A stretch of 64,000 bases of DNA, from NCBI RefSeq assembly GCF_900162685.1, contig NZ_LT727828.1, positions 1,977,214 to 2,041,213 of the forward strand, read 5' to 3'. Origin of the DNA: Terribacillus halophilus (GTDB lineage: Bacteria; Bacillota; Bacilli; Bacillales; Amphibacillaceae). The translations under genes and the position numbers were made by a program. Under the pieces are notes generated by a model. The model saw nothing but the letters and a program-made list of their open reading frames with translations, was not told the origin of the DNA and did not search any database. Positions 20,370 through 28,367 of the stretch are shown piece after piece; within the stretch, counting starts at the first letter, position 1, and each line of letters starts with the position of its first letter.

Positions 20370-20849
20370 TCAGCTTTTTTTATTTGTTTTGCCATTATTC
20401 CTCATTAAAAGGATTAATTCTACTTCTGTCTTCCCCATTCCAAGCTTTTTGGCAATCTCTGCAGGAGCGAGCTTCTGCTCATGAAGCTGAAGGACGCGGC
20501 CGAGATTAGACATCGATACTTGATCTTCCTCCTCGGGCTGCGGAGGCGCATAATCTGCAGAACGAGGGGCTTCTTCTACTTCCTTTACAGGCTCAGCAGC
20601 AGGAACAGCATTTGGTTCCTGCTTCATGTTATTTACCGGCAAAACTTTCTCATTCACTTGCTCAGCTTGAAGCAATCGTTCATTTTCTTCTTTTAGTTCA
20701 TCTAAGATAGAGCTGAGGATTGCCTCATAGGACTGCTTTTCTTCCTTATGTCTGCTTTCTTGTCGCTGCACGTTTGATTGAAGTGTTCGAATAGCAATAA
20801 AGGTTAGAAGATGCAGCAGAAGACTGGCGGCTACTAGTAGTGTAAGCAT
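20370..20849 (-). CDS. swrB: Swarming motility protein SwrB-like (DUF6115)
   Basis: The last gene of the fla/che operon. The 159-aa protein has an N-terminal membrane helix (about residues 3-20, LTLLVAASLLLHLLTFIAI), a Gln/Glu/Lys-rich coiled coil (about 27-65), an acidic Pro/Glu linker, and a C-terminal helix-turn-helix-like tail (LAPAEIAKKLGMGKTEVELILLMR, about 127-150). This layout and the position after sigD match SwrB, which in B. subtilis activates the flagellar export apparatus. Sequence identity between SwrB proteins is low, so the call rests mainly on architecture and synteny. Confidence 0.85.
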   Translation of the reverse strand: MLTLLVAASLLLHLLTFIAIRTLQSNVQRQESRHKEEKQSYEAILSSILDELKEENERLLQAEQVNEKVLPVNNMKQEPNAVPAAEPVKEVEEAPRSADYAPPQPEEEDQVSMSNLGRVLQLHEQKLAPAEIAKKLGMGKTEVELILLMRNNGKTNKKS

Positions 20850-20885
20850 GGAGAACCTTCTTTCTATACAAAATGGAAATAGCTT

Positions 20886-21662
20886 TCAGCTGATAGCTGA
20901 AAGCTTTGCCAAAGATTCCCTTAATTTAAAAATCGCACGTTTGTGGATCTGAGAAATTCGGGAAGTTGTTAATTCCAGTATGTGACCAATCTCCGTAAAC
21001 GTCAATTCTTCCTTATAGAAGAGACTGATGACAAGCTGTTCATGTTGATTGAGCAATTTTATGCAGTCTGTGAGCTGATGCAGCAATTCCTTCTGCATGA
21101 TAGCATCCTCTGGCTGAGGCGTCTTTAAATCAGGCAGAACATAACCAGCATCTTGTTTTTCCTTTTGAGGCTGAGCAGGCTTATCGTCCATAGAAAGCAC
21201 ATTGGAAAACAGTGAGTCTCGCACAGCTTCTTCCACTTCTTCTTTACTAAAACCAGTTTGTTTGGCAATTTCGGAGCTAGTGGGCTGGCGTTCAAGCGAC
21301 TGTTCCAGACTGGCAGCTACTGCTTCAATTTTCTTCACTTTGTCTCGTACGGTGCGAGGAAGCCAGTCCTCTTTTCGTAATCCATCCATAATGGCGCCTC
21401 TTACACGAAAAGAAGCATACGTTTCAAATTTGAAATCCCGGCTCGGTTCGAATTTTTGCAAGGCATCATACAATCCTGTGTAACCAAAGCTTCTGACATC
21501 ATCTCTGCTCACACTGGAGGGAAGATGAGCAGCGATGCGCTGGGTGTGATAATCTACTACATGCATATACATTCGCATCAATTCATTGGCAGCTTCGCTA
21601 TCTTTCTTTATCAACCAGCTGTTCCAATAGTGCTGTTCTGTTTCTGATCCATTATTGATCAT
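20886..21662 (-). CDS. sigD: Flagellar/motility sigma factor SigD
   Basis: Sigma-28 family factor that directs late flagellar, chemotaxis and autolysin genes. I prefer the ATG at 21662 (GGAGGGAG upstream; 258 aa, close to the usual 254). Another in-frame ATG at 21713 directly follows cheD but gives an unusual N-terminal extension. Region 2 shows the SFGYTGLYDALQKFEPSRDFKFETYASFRVRGAIMDGLR signature in two blocks (about 55-93), then WLPRTVRDK. Region 4 has the helix-turn-helix ELTFTEIGHILELTTSRISQIHKRA (about 222-246). Confidence 0.95.
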   Translation of the reverse strand: MINNGSETEQHYWNSWLIKKDSEAANELMRMYMHVVDYHTQRIAAHLPSSVSRDDVRSFGYTGLYDALQKFEPSRDFKFETYASFRVRGAIMDGLRKEDWLPRTVRDKVKKIEAVAASLEQSLERQPTSSEIAKQTGFSKEEVEEAVRDSLFSNVLSMDDKPAQPQKEKQDAGYVLPDLKTPQPEDAIMQKELLHQLTDCIKLLNQHEQLVISLFYKEELTFTEIGHILELTTSRISQIHKRAIFKLRESLAKLSAIS

Positions 21663-21712
21663 GAAACTCCCTCCTTCGTTTGCTGTTGCGTCATAGGCAT
21701 AAAGCTGCTCCA

Positions 21713-22207
21713 TTATATGATCGCTTCCTCTTTATTTACTGTTTTGACCTTCAAAGCACACGTATCTGTATCAAACTCAATCGTCCGTCCATTGTTTCCG
21801 CCAACATCCTTACTTTCAATTGGAATTCGATATTCTTGAAGCTTCCGTTCAACTGCTTCGATGTTTCGGGGACCAATCCGCATTTTTTCATCACTTGACA
21901 TGAAAGAAAACATTTGTGCTCCCCCTGCCAGCTTCGCCTTAAAACGCATTTTGCTCGCACCTAAACGCAGCAATTTCGCAATCAGGTCGTCCATCGCAGT
22001 ATCTGCGTATTTATTACGATTCATCTGTGTCTGCCTGGCAAGACTTGAGTCAGGCAGCATGACATGTGCCATTCCAGCAAGTTTTGTTTGCCTGTCGTAG
22101 ACAACAACACCGACACAAGAACCAAGGCCTGCTGTGCGCAAATGCTGCGGAGAAGCAGCAATTTTTGCATCCGCGATTCCGACATGCAACACCTCTGTAT
22201 CAGTCAT
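21713..22207 (-). CDS. cheD: Chemoreceptor glutamine deamidase CheD
   Basis: Deamidates receptor glutamines and binds CheC to stimulate its CheY-P phosphatase activity. The 164-aa product contains the catalytic Cys region LGSCVGVVVYD (about residues 29-39) and the catalytic His in LAGMAHVMLPDS (about 43-54). It also has GGAQMFSF and the RNIEAVERKL segment. It overlaps cheC by 8 bp, fitting their functional partnership. Confidence 0.95.
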   Translation of the reverse strand: MTDTEVLHVGIADAKIAASPQHLRTAGLGSCVGVVVYDRQTKLAGMAHVMLPDSSLARQTQMNRNKYADTAMDDLIAKLLRLGASKMRFKAKLAGGAQMFSFMSSDEKMRIGPRNIEAVERKLQEYRIPIESKDVGGNNGRTIEFDTDTCALKVKTVNKEEAII

Positions 22208-22844
22208 GCGCTTCGACTCCTAAAGATCGGAATAGTTGACCGAACGCATCTGGATCCAACAGCAGAAGAAATTTCCCTTCGATCATGTGTTGTTCCTGAT
22301 TTGGGTTGAGTAAGGATATTACTGTATCAATGACAACGGTATAGTCGCTTTCCTGAGCAATTTCAATAAGTCCATTCGCTAAAATAGCACCGCCCATATC
22401 TACACTTATTTGCGGAACTGATGGCTGCATGTTTACATCGGCGAAATCACTGATAGCCGACAAATAGCTGCCAGCCAAAATATTGCCCATCTCTTGTAAA
22501 GCAGACAAATTGATATCATCATGGGAGGTGTTCGACCAAGCGAAAGTCTCACTGCCCGTAATGTAATGAACAAACATTTCTGCATCTCCTGGTTCTAACA
22601 GGAAAAACATATTTCCTGGAGCATCTCCTTGAATCCGAAGATAGATGGCTGCTACTGGCTGCTCCGCTCCACCTGTCGAATCAATCAATTCATTGAAATG
22701 ACATATCCGCACCGCAGGAACCTGCATGTCGATATCACGACGAAGCAAAGTAGAGAGAGCAGTAGAGGCATTTCCTGCTCCGATATTTCCAGCTTCCTTT
22801 AATGCATCCAGTTGATCCTCTGTTATATGCCTTAAATCATACAT
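22200..22844 (-). CDS. cheC: CheY-P phosphatase CheC
   Basis: CheC dephosphorylates CheY-P and, with CheD, forms an adaptation feedback loop in Bacillus chemotaxis. The 214-aa protein has two ExxN active-site motifs: EAGNIGAGNASTAL (about residues 16-29) and QEMGNILAGSYLSAI (about 116-130). Its ATG overlaps the cheW stop (TAATG). It is homologous to the central part of FliY in the same operon. Confidence 0.95.
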   Translation of the reverse strand: MYDLRHITEDQLDALKEAGNIGAGNASTALSTLLRRDIDMQVPAVRICHFNELIDSTGGAEQPVAAIYLRIQGDAPGNMFFLLEPGDAEMFVHYITGSETFAWSNTSHDDINLSALQEMGNILAGSYLSAISDFADVNMQPSVPQISVDMGGAILANGLIEIAQESDYTVVIDTVISLLNPNQEQHMIEGKFLLLLDPDAFGQLFRSLGVEAHD

Positions 22845-23314
22845 TAGTTTTCAATAGACTTGATTTGCTCGATTTCATGGAATTTAAGCACTTTTCGCAA
22901 ATCAAGCAAAATGATTAGTCTGTCATCCAGTTTCACAACACCGTCAATATAATCGATGTCAATTGCACCAATCACTTGTGGTGCTTCTTCAATTTTGTCG
23001 ACAGGTATATCTACGACATCATTGGCAGCATCAACAATTAAACCGATGGATGTATCAGCAAGATCAACAATAATAATTCTTGTATTCTCATCAGCTGGTG
23101 TTTCCTCTAGCCCCAGGCGGCTGCGTAAGTCGACAATCGGTGTGACGATACCACGCATATTGATAACACCTTTAATGAAGTTTTCTGTATTCGGCACTCT
23201 CGTGATATGCTCCATCTTCTCAATCGAACCTACTTGGGTTACAGGTACTGCATATTCTTCATTCTTTAATTGAAAAACAATTACTTTCACGTCTTGTACG
23301 ATTTCTTCTGCCAT
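22844..23314 (-). CDS. cheW: Chemotaxis coupling protein CheW
   Basis: Links chemoreceptors to CheA. The 156-aa CheW domain protein has the strand pattern VIVFQLKNEEYAVPVTQVGSIEKM and the characteristic NFIKGVINMRGIVTPIVDLRSRLG (about residues 42-65), followed by RIIIVDLADTSIGLIVDAANDVVDI. Length and position between cheA and cheC match B. subtilis. It is coupled to cheC by TAATG. Confidence 0.97.
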   Translation of the reverse strand: MAEEIVQDVKVIVFQLKNEEYAVPVTQVGSIEKMEHITRVPNTENFIKGVINMRGIVTPIVDLRSRLGLEETPADENTRIIIVDLADTSIGLIVDAANDVVDIPVDKIEEAPQVIGAIDIDYIDGVVKLDDRLIILLDLRKVLKFHEIEQIKSIEN

Positions 23315-23326
23315 AATGAACCCTCC

Positions 23327-25339
23327 TTATTTGATTAACGCATTGCTGTCGATAATAAGTGCTACTTGTCCATCTCCAAGAATAGTAGCTCCGGAGATTG
23401 CAAAAATGTCAGTCAGATAGTTGCCAAGTGATTTGAGCACAATCTCCTGCTGACCGATAAAACCATCAACGATTAAGCCGGCAGATTTATCGCCTTTTTT
23501 AATGATAACAACGGAATAATGATCCGTTTCTTCATTTACTTCAGGTACTTGGAACACATCTTTCAAAGAAACGAGTGGCACAACTCTGCCGCGGAAATCT
23601 ATTACTGCTTGATTATGAACGTGCATGACATCCGATTTTGAGATAATCGCCGTTTCGATGATAGACGAAAGCGGAACTGCATATTTTTCTTGTTGTATCT
23701 CTACAAGTAAGACACTAATAATAGATAATGTCAGCGGTAATTCAATACTGAATGTGGAACCTTTTCCTTCTTCAGAATCGATTGTAATTGCTCCGCCAAG
23801 CGATTCTATCGTGTTCCGCACAACATCCAACCCGACACCTCTTCCAGATATATCCGAAATAGTATCTGCAGTGGAAAAGCCGCTTTCCATGATGAGACCG
23901 AACACTTGGTTATCTGTCATAATTGAGGCTTGTTCTTTTGTGATTAACCCATTATTAATCGCTTTCTCGGTCACTTTCTTGCGATTGATTCCAGCGCCAT
24001 CATCACTAATATTAATAAAGACATGATTACCAGAATGATAAGCTTTCAGTTTAATGGTTCCTGTTTCCGGTTTTCCTAGTTTGCGTCTAACTTCCGGAGT
24101 TTCGACTCCATGATCTAAACTGTTCCGGATCAAATGTACAAGCGGATCACCAATCTCATCGATTACAGTACGGTCAAGCTCTGTTTCTGCCCCTTCAATC
24201 TGAAGGTCGATTTTTTTGTTAAGATCCTTGGCAAGCTGCCGAACCATACGTGGGAAACGATTGAACACTTGGTCAATAGACACCATCCGCATTGTCAGTA
24301 CGATACTTTGCAGATCACCAGATATCCTCGCCATCCGTTCGACTGTTTCATTCAGTTCTGGATGCTTTACATCTTCGGCAATCTGTTCTAGTCTGCCACG
24401 GTCGATCACCAGCTCCTCAAATAAATTCATGAGAATGTCCAAACGCTCGATATTTACTCGAATTGTCTTATTGTTGTGCTGCGCTTTTTTCTCTCCGGTT
24501 GTTTCCTGCTGCTTTTCTTCATTCTCAGGTACCGGTGTTTCTTTCGTTTCTGGAGCCGTATCCTGAACTTCTTTATATGTATCCACGAAAAAGTCTTGGA
24601 TGGAAACTGTGTCAATCTCTGAAACTCGAAGAATTTTCTCTTTGATTAGGTCCATCGACTGCTGCGTTACGAACAGCACTTCAAAACTTAAATCAAATGC
24701 CTCATCTTCTAACTGGGAAACATCCGGATTCGATTTTACAATTTCACCTAAGGATTCTAATACTTCAAAGACCATATAAACCCTTGCAGCTTTTAACATA
24801 CAATCTTCACGTAAAGTGACTTTTGCGTAGAAGTTTTGGTATCCTTTTTCTTCACTTTCCCGGAGAACTGCAAGTTCAAATTCGTCCAAAGCGATACCTG
24901 ATGTGTCATTGTTTGTTTCTGTTTCTTCAGCAACAGCTGCTGCCGTTTGCAACACAGCTTCGCCTGCTTCAATTGCTTCTAGCTGGCGAACAAGTTCACT
25001 GACTTCTTTCTTCCCTGTTCCGCTTGACTCAATATCGAGCACCATCTCTTCCAGGCTGTCTACAGCTTCAAAAACTACATCAAGGATGTCCGGATTGATT
25101 TTAATTTGATGATTACGGATTCCATCAAGAACATTCTCCATTTGATGCGTTAAATTAGCTAAATCCTGATACCCCATCGTAGCAGACATACCTTTCAGTG
25201 TATGAGCCGAACGAAAAATTTCATTTACTAAGCTGAGATCTTCGGGCTGCTTTTCAAGCTCAAGCAAATGCTGGTTTAATGCCTGGAGATGTTCTTTGCT
25301 TTCTTCAATGAATACATCTAGATACTGATCTGTTTCCAT
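23327..25339 (-). CDS. cheA: Chemotaxis histidine kinase CheA
   Basis: Receptor-controlled kinase that phosphorylates CheY and CheB. The ATG at 25339 overlaps the cheB stop (TAATG) and gives 670 aa. The HPt domain carries the phosphorylated His46 in RSAHTLKGMSA. A P2-like CheY/CheB-binding region lies at about 150-260, followed by an acidic linker. The dimerisation domain contains LMNLFEELVIDRGRLEQI, and the HATPase domain has HLIRNSLDHGVE (N box), DDGAGI (G1) and GRGVGLDVV (G2). A C-terminal CheW-like domain ends the protein. Confidence 0.98.
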   Translation of the reverse strand: METDQYLDVFIEESKEHLQALNQHLLELEKQPEDLSLVNEIFRSAHTLKGMSATMGYQDLANLTHQMENVLDGIRNHQIKINPDILDVVFEAVDSLEEMVLDIESSGTGKKEVSELVRQLEAIEAGEAVLQTAAAVAEETETNNDTSGIALDEFELAVLRESEEKGYQNFYAKVTLREDCMLKAARVYMVFEVLESLGEIVKSNPDVSQLEDEAFDLSFEVLFVTQQSMDLIKEKILRVSEIDTVSIQDFFVDTYKEVQDTAPETKETPVPENEEKQQETTGEKKAQHNNKTIRVNIERLDILMNLFEELVIDRGRLEQIAEDVKHPELNETVERMARISGDLQSIVLTMRMVSIDQVFNRFPRMVRQLAKDLNKKIDLQIEGAETELDRTVIDEIGDPLVHLIRNSLDHGVETPEVRRKLGKPETGTIKLKAYHSGNHVFINISDDGAGINRKKVTEKAINNGLITKEQASIMTDNQVFGLIMESGFSTADTISDISGRGVGLDVVRNTIESLGGAITIDSEEGKGSTFSIELPLTLSIISVLLVEIQQEKYAVPLSSIIETAIISKSDVMHVHNQAVIDFRGRVVPLVSLKDVFQVPEVNEETDHYSVVIIKKGDKSAGLIVDGFIGQQEIVLKSLGNYLTDIFAISGATILGDGQVALIIDSNALIK

Positions 25340-26406
25340 TAATTGACCCCCTCTAAAAGATTGATTCGCTGGTGAATGGCTTGTGCAATCGACTGCACAG
25401 GACAAACATGATGAAGCAAACCCGCTTCAGCAGCTGCCCGAGGCATACCGTAGACGACACAAGTTGACGCAGATTCTCCAATACTGTAAACAGAAGACAG
25501 CTGATTACTAATCTTGCGCAAGCCTTCTGTCCCATCAGCTCCCATGCCAGTCATAATGACTGTACATACATCCACATTTTTCAAAGCACTAATAGATTCA
25601 TACATTCGATCAACAGATGGGCGGTGTCCTCTCACAGGTGGCTCAGTCGTCAATTTAGCAACTAGTCTGTCTTCTGACTGCACAATTGTCAGATGATAAC
25701 CGCCAGGAGCGATGTATACTGTGCCATTACGCAATATTTCATGCTGCTCGGCTTCTTTTACTTTCACAGCACTCAAGCTGTCCAATCTTTCTGCCAGCGA
25801 CTTGGTAAAACCTACTGGCATATGCTGCACAACGACAACTGGAGCAGAAAGAGATGCCGGTAGTTTACCAATTACTTCCTGCAAAGCTCTTGGCCCTCCG
25901 GTGGAAGTTCCGATAGCAACCAGACTATGAGCAGAACGCCTCTTCGTTGGTGTTCTGCTGATGACTTTAACTTCCGGTTCCTTCACTTGCTGCTTAGCAG
26001 AAAGCCGGGATGAAGCTGCTGCCGCTACTTTGACAACAAGTTCATCTCGGACCTTATCCAGATCCAATGAGATGGATCCCGATGGTTTGGCGATGAAATC
26101 AACTGCACCAAGTGACATCGCTTGAATGGTCATATCCGCCCCTTGTTTTGTGAGACTGGAAAGCATGACAACAGGGAGAGGATGCTTCTTCATAATTTCT
26201 TTTAGTGCTTCCAGACCGCTCATAATAGGCATCTCGACGTCCATCGTCACAACATCTGGTTTCAGCTGCTGTATCTGATGGAGGCCATCCTGTCCGTTCC
26301 TTGCTGTTCCGATCACTTCCAGGCGGTCATCGCCATTCAGCAGATCTGAGATAATTTTCCGCATAAAAGCTGAGTCATCAACGACTAAAACGCGGATTTT
26401 TCCCAT
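25339..26406 (-). CDS. cheB: Receptor methylesterase/response regulator CheB
   Basis: Removes receptor methyl groups when phosphorylated. The 355-aa product has an N-terminal receiver domain (VLVVDDSAFMRK; phosphoacceptor D56 in VTMDVEMP) and a C-terminal methylesterase domain with GTSTGGPRALQ (catalytic Ser, about residues 168-178), VVVQHMP (catalytic His) and MTGMGADGTEGLRK (catalytic Asp). The start has AGGAGG upstream and lies inside the end of flhG, a 29-bp overlap. Confidence 0.97.
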   Translation of the reverse strand: MGKIRVLVVDDSAFMRKIISDLLNGDDRLEVIGTARNGQDGLHQIQQLKPDVVTMDVEMPIMSGLEALKEIMKKHPLPVVMLSSLTKQGADMTIQAMSLGAVDFIAKPSGSISLDLDKVRDELVVKVAAAASSRLSAKQQVKEPEVKVISRTPTKRRSAHSLVAIGTSTGGPRALQEVIGKLPASLSAPVVVVQHMPVGFTKSLAERLDSLSAVKVKEAEQHEILRNGTVYIAPGGYHLTIVQSEDRLVAKLTTEPPVRGHRPSVDRMYESISALKNVDVCTVIMTGMGADGTEGLRKISNQLSSVYSIGESASTCVVYGMPRAAAEAGLLHHVCPVQSIAQAIHQRINLLEGVN

Positions 26407-27265
26407 TGCGTGTTCCTCCTTTCAGCCAGATATCTTTCAACCGGCCAATGAATGATGTTGATTCTTTTGCTGCTGTATCCAGAACTGGCTGTTGGTAGCT
26501 GGCTGCAAGCTGCCGAATAGCTGCTGCAGCCTTTGAATCTTTTTGTTCAAAAAATGGCTGTTGAAGCTTCACTGATCTTGTTACTTGCTTATCCTCGGGC
26601 AGTATCCCCAAAAGCTTAATTTCTGCCTGCAAAAAAGTTTGTACCACTTCTTGCATTCTACTTGCTGTTTCTTGACCTTCTAGCCGATCAGCAGCTCGGT
26701 TTACAAGCAAATGCATCGGTAAGTCCGCATGCCGCTGTTTAATATGCTTGACCAAAGCGTATGCATCCATCATGCTCGTCGGCTCTGTTGTCGTAACAAC
26801 GATACTTTCATCTGCCGCCAAAATGAAGGCCGCACTTTCTTCTGTTAATCCAGCTCCCATGTCCAGGAAGACATAATCATACTGGAGCTGCGCTCTTTCG
26901 AATTCCGCTTGGAAATGGACAAATCCAGCGTCATCCATCTGGAACAGATTATTCATCCCTGTTCCCGCCGCGATGAAATCCAGGCCGTGTGGTCCAGATT
27001 CCACGATTTCCTCAAAGTCTAATCGTTTTTGGATCATGTCAATGAAGGAATAATTAGCTGATTTCCCTAACAAAATCTCAATATTCCCCATACCAAGATC
27101 TAAATCGATTAGCAGAACAGATTTGCCGAGCTTACATAGAGCCAAAGAGAAGTTCAAAGCAAAATTGGACTTCCCAACGCCTCCTTTTCCACTAGCAATG
27201 GCTATTGTACGACCTGATTCGGTACGCTGGACACTTGCCCGCAATTTCGCAGCTTGATCACGCAC
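26378..27265 (-). CDS. flhG: MinD-like ATPase FlhG (YlxH)
   Basis: P-loop ATPase of the MinD/ParA family that partners FlhF to control flagellar number and position; in B. subtilis it also interacts with FliY/FliM. The 295-aa protein has a deviant Walker A (GKGGVGKS, residues 26-33) after a short N-terminal extension that includes the family's DQAAKLR FlhF-activating element, and a Walker B (LLIDLDLGMGNI). Its start overlaps flhF by 8 bp. Confidence 0.95.
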   Translation of the reverse strand: MRDQAAKLRASVQRTESGRTIAIASGKGGVGKSNFALNFSLALCKLGKSVLLIDLDLGMGNIEILLGKSANYSFIDMIQKRLDFEEIVESGPHGLDFIAAGTGMNNLFQMDDAGFVHFQAEFERAQLQYDYVFLDMGAGLTEESAAFILAADESIVVTTTEPTSMMDAYALVKHIKQRHADLPMHLLVNRAADRLEGQETASRMQEVVQTFLQAEIKLLGILPEDKQVTRSVKLQQPFFEQKDSKAAAAIRQLAASYQQPVLDTAAKESTSFIGRLKDIWLKGGTRNGKNPRFSR

Positions 27266-28367
27266 GAGCCGTCTCCTCCATTACGCGTTTTGCCAAATAA
27301 TCTGCAGTCGGAGCTAAAATATCATCAGGTACATCTTGTCCGTGTGTTAGATAAGCAACCCCAATATGTGCTTGCTGCATGAGATTCAATATTCCGCCGT
27401 AGCGGCTTGCTTCATCTATTTTTGTGAAAATAAACTGCTTGATTGGCAGATGAGCAAACTGCTGATAGATATCTGCAAGATCACTTGCTCTAGTAGTGAT
27501 AGCTAATGTTAAATAAGTTTCTGCATCTTGCTGCAAATCGAGTGTACGCTCCAGCTCTTTTACATACGCAGCATCTTTAAAGTTTCTGCCAGCAGTATCC
27601 ACGAACACTTGATCATATGCAGCAAACTTCTTTCTTGCTGCTTCATAATCTTCAAGTGAATAAGCAACTTCCATTGGCACATCCAATATCTTCGCATATG
27701 TCCGCAGCTGATCAATGGCAGCAATACGGTATGTATCCGTCGTGATAAAAGCTACCTTCTTGTTATCGACCAACGCGCTTTTGGCTGCCAACTTGGCTAT
27801 GGTTGTCGTCTTGCCCACACCAGTGGGACCGACAAGATGAACAAATTTTTTATCAAAACTTGCCGGTTGCTGCACTTTACTAAAACGCTCTGTAAGCAGT
27901 TCAAGCAGCTTGCTTTCTGCGTCGTCAGCGTAGCCCTGTTCGATTAATCGTTCCATCAGACCAGAAGCGATTTGAGGAAGTACCTCATTATGAAGCAGTC
28001 TTTCGTATAAACGCTGCAGGGGCATGGCATAATGCCTTGTCTGGCCGGAGATTGCCGCTCTTAATTCCTGCTTTAAGGCAGTCAATTCTGAGGACATATC
28101 TGTTTGCCTTTCGCTCCCTGTTTCTTTGCTTGCTCTATTAGAAGGTGTAGCAGACATAGCTGCGACGCTCTCTTTGACAGTTTCGCTTTTGCTTACGTCA
28201 GGATCCAAAGCTGCAATAACTTCAATCTGCTTCTTTTTGAATAAACCGAGAAATCCGCCGCTTGAGAACTCTTTTGTACGCAAAATAACTGCGTCTTTTC
28301 CAAGTTCCCGTCTTACTTGTATCATCGCTTCAGGCATAGATGCCGCTGTATATTTTTTCATTTTCAT
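27258..28367 (-). CDS. flhF: Flagellar placement GTPase FlhF
   Basis: SRP-type GTPase (related to Ffh and FtsY) involved in placing flagella. The 369-aa protein has a basic N-terminal B domain (1 to about 60), a variable linker, an N domain (about 110-170) and the G domain with [15 protein letters not shown] (180-194), TTDTYRIAA, DTAGR and TKID. Its ATG overlaps the flhA stop (ATGA). A second in-frame ATG two codons later is an equally possible start. Confidence 0.95.
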   Translation of the reverse strand: MKMKKYTAASMPEAMIQVRRELGKDAVILRTKEFSSGGFLGLFKKKQIEVIAALDPDVSKSETVKESVAAMSATPSNRASKETGSERQTDMSSELTALKQELRAAISGQTRHYAMPLQRLYERLLHNEVLPQIASGLMERLIEQGYADDAESKLLELLTERFSKVQQPASFDKKFVHLVGPTGVGKTTTIAKLAAKSALVDNKKVAFITTDTYRIAAIDQLRTYAKILDVPMEVAYSLEDYEAARKKFAAYDQVFVDTAGRNFKDAAYVKELERTLDLQQDAETYLTLAITTRASDLADIYQQFAHLPIKQFIFTKIDEASRYGGILNLMQQAHIGVAYLTHGQDVPDDILAPTADYLAKRVMEETARA

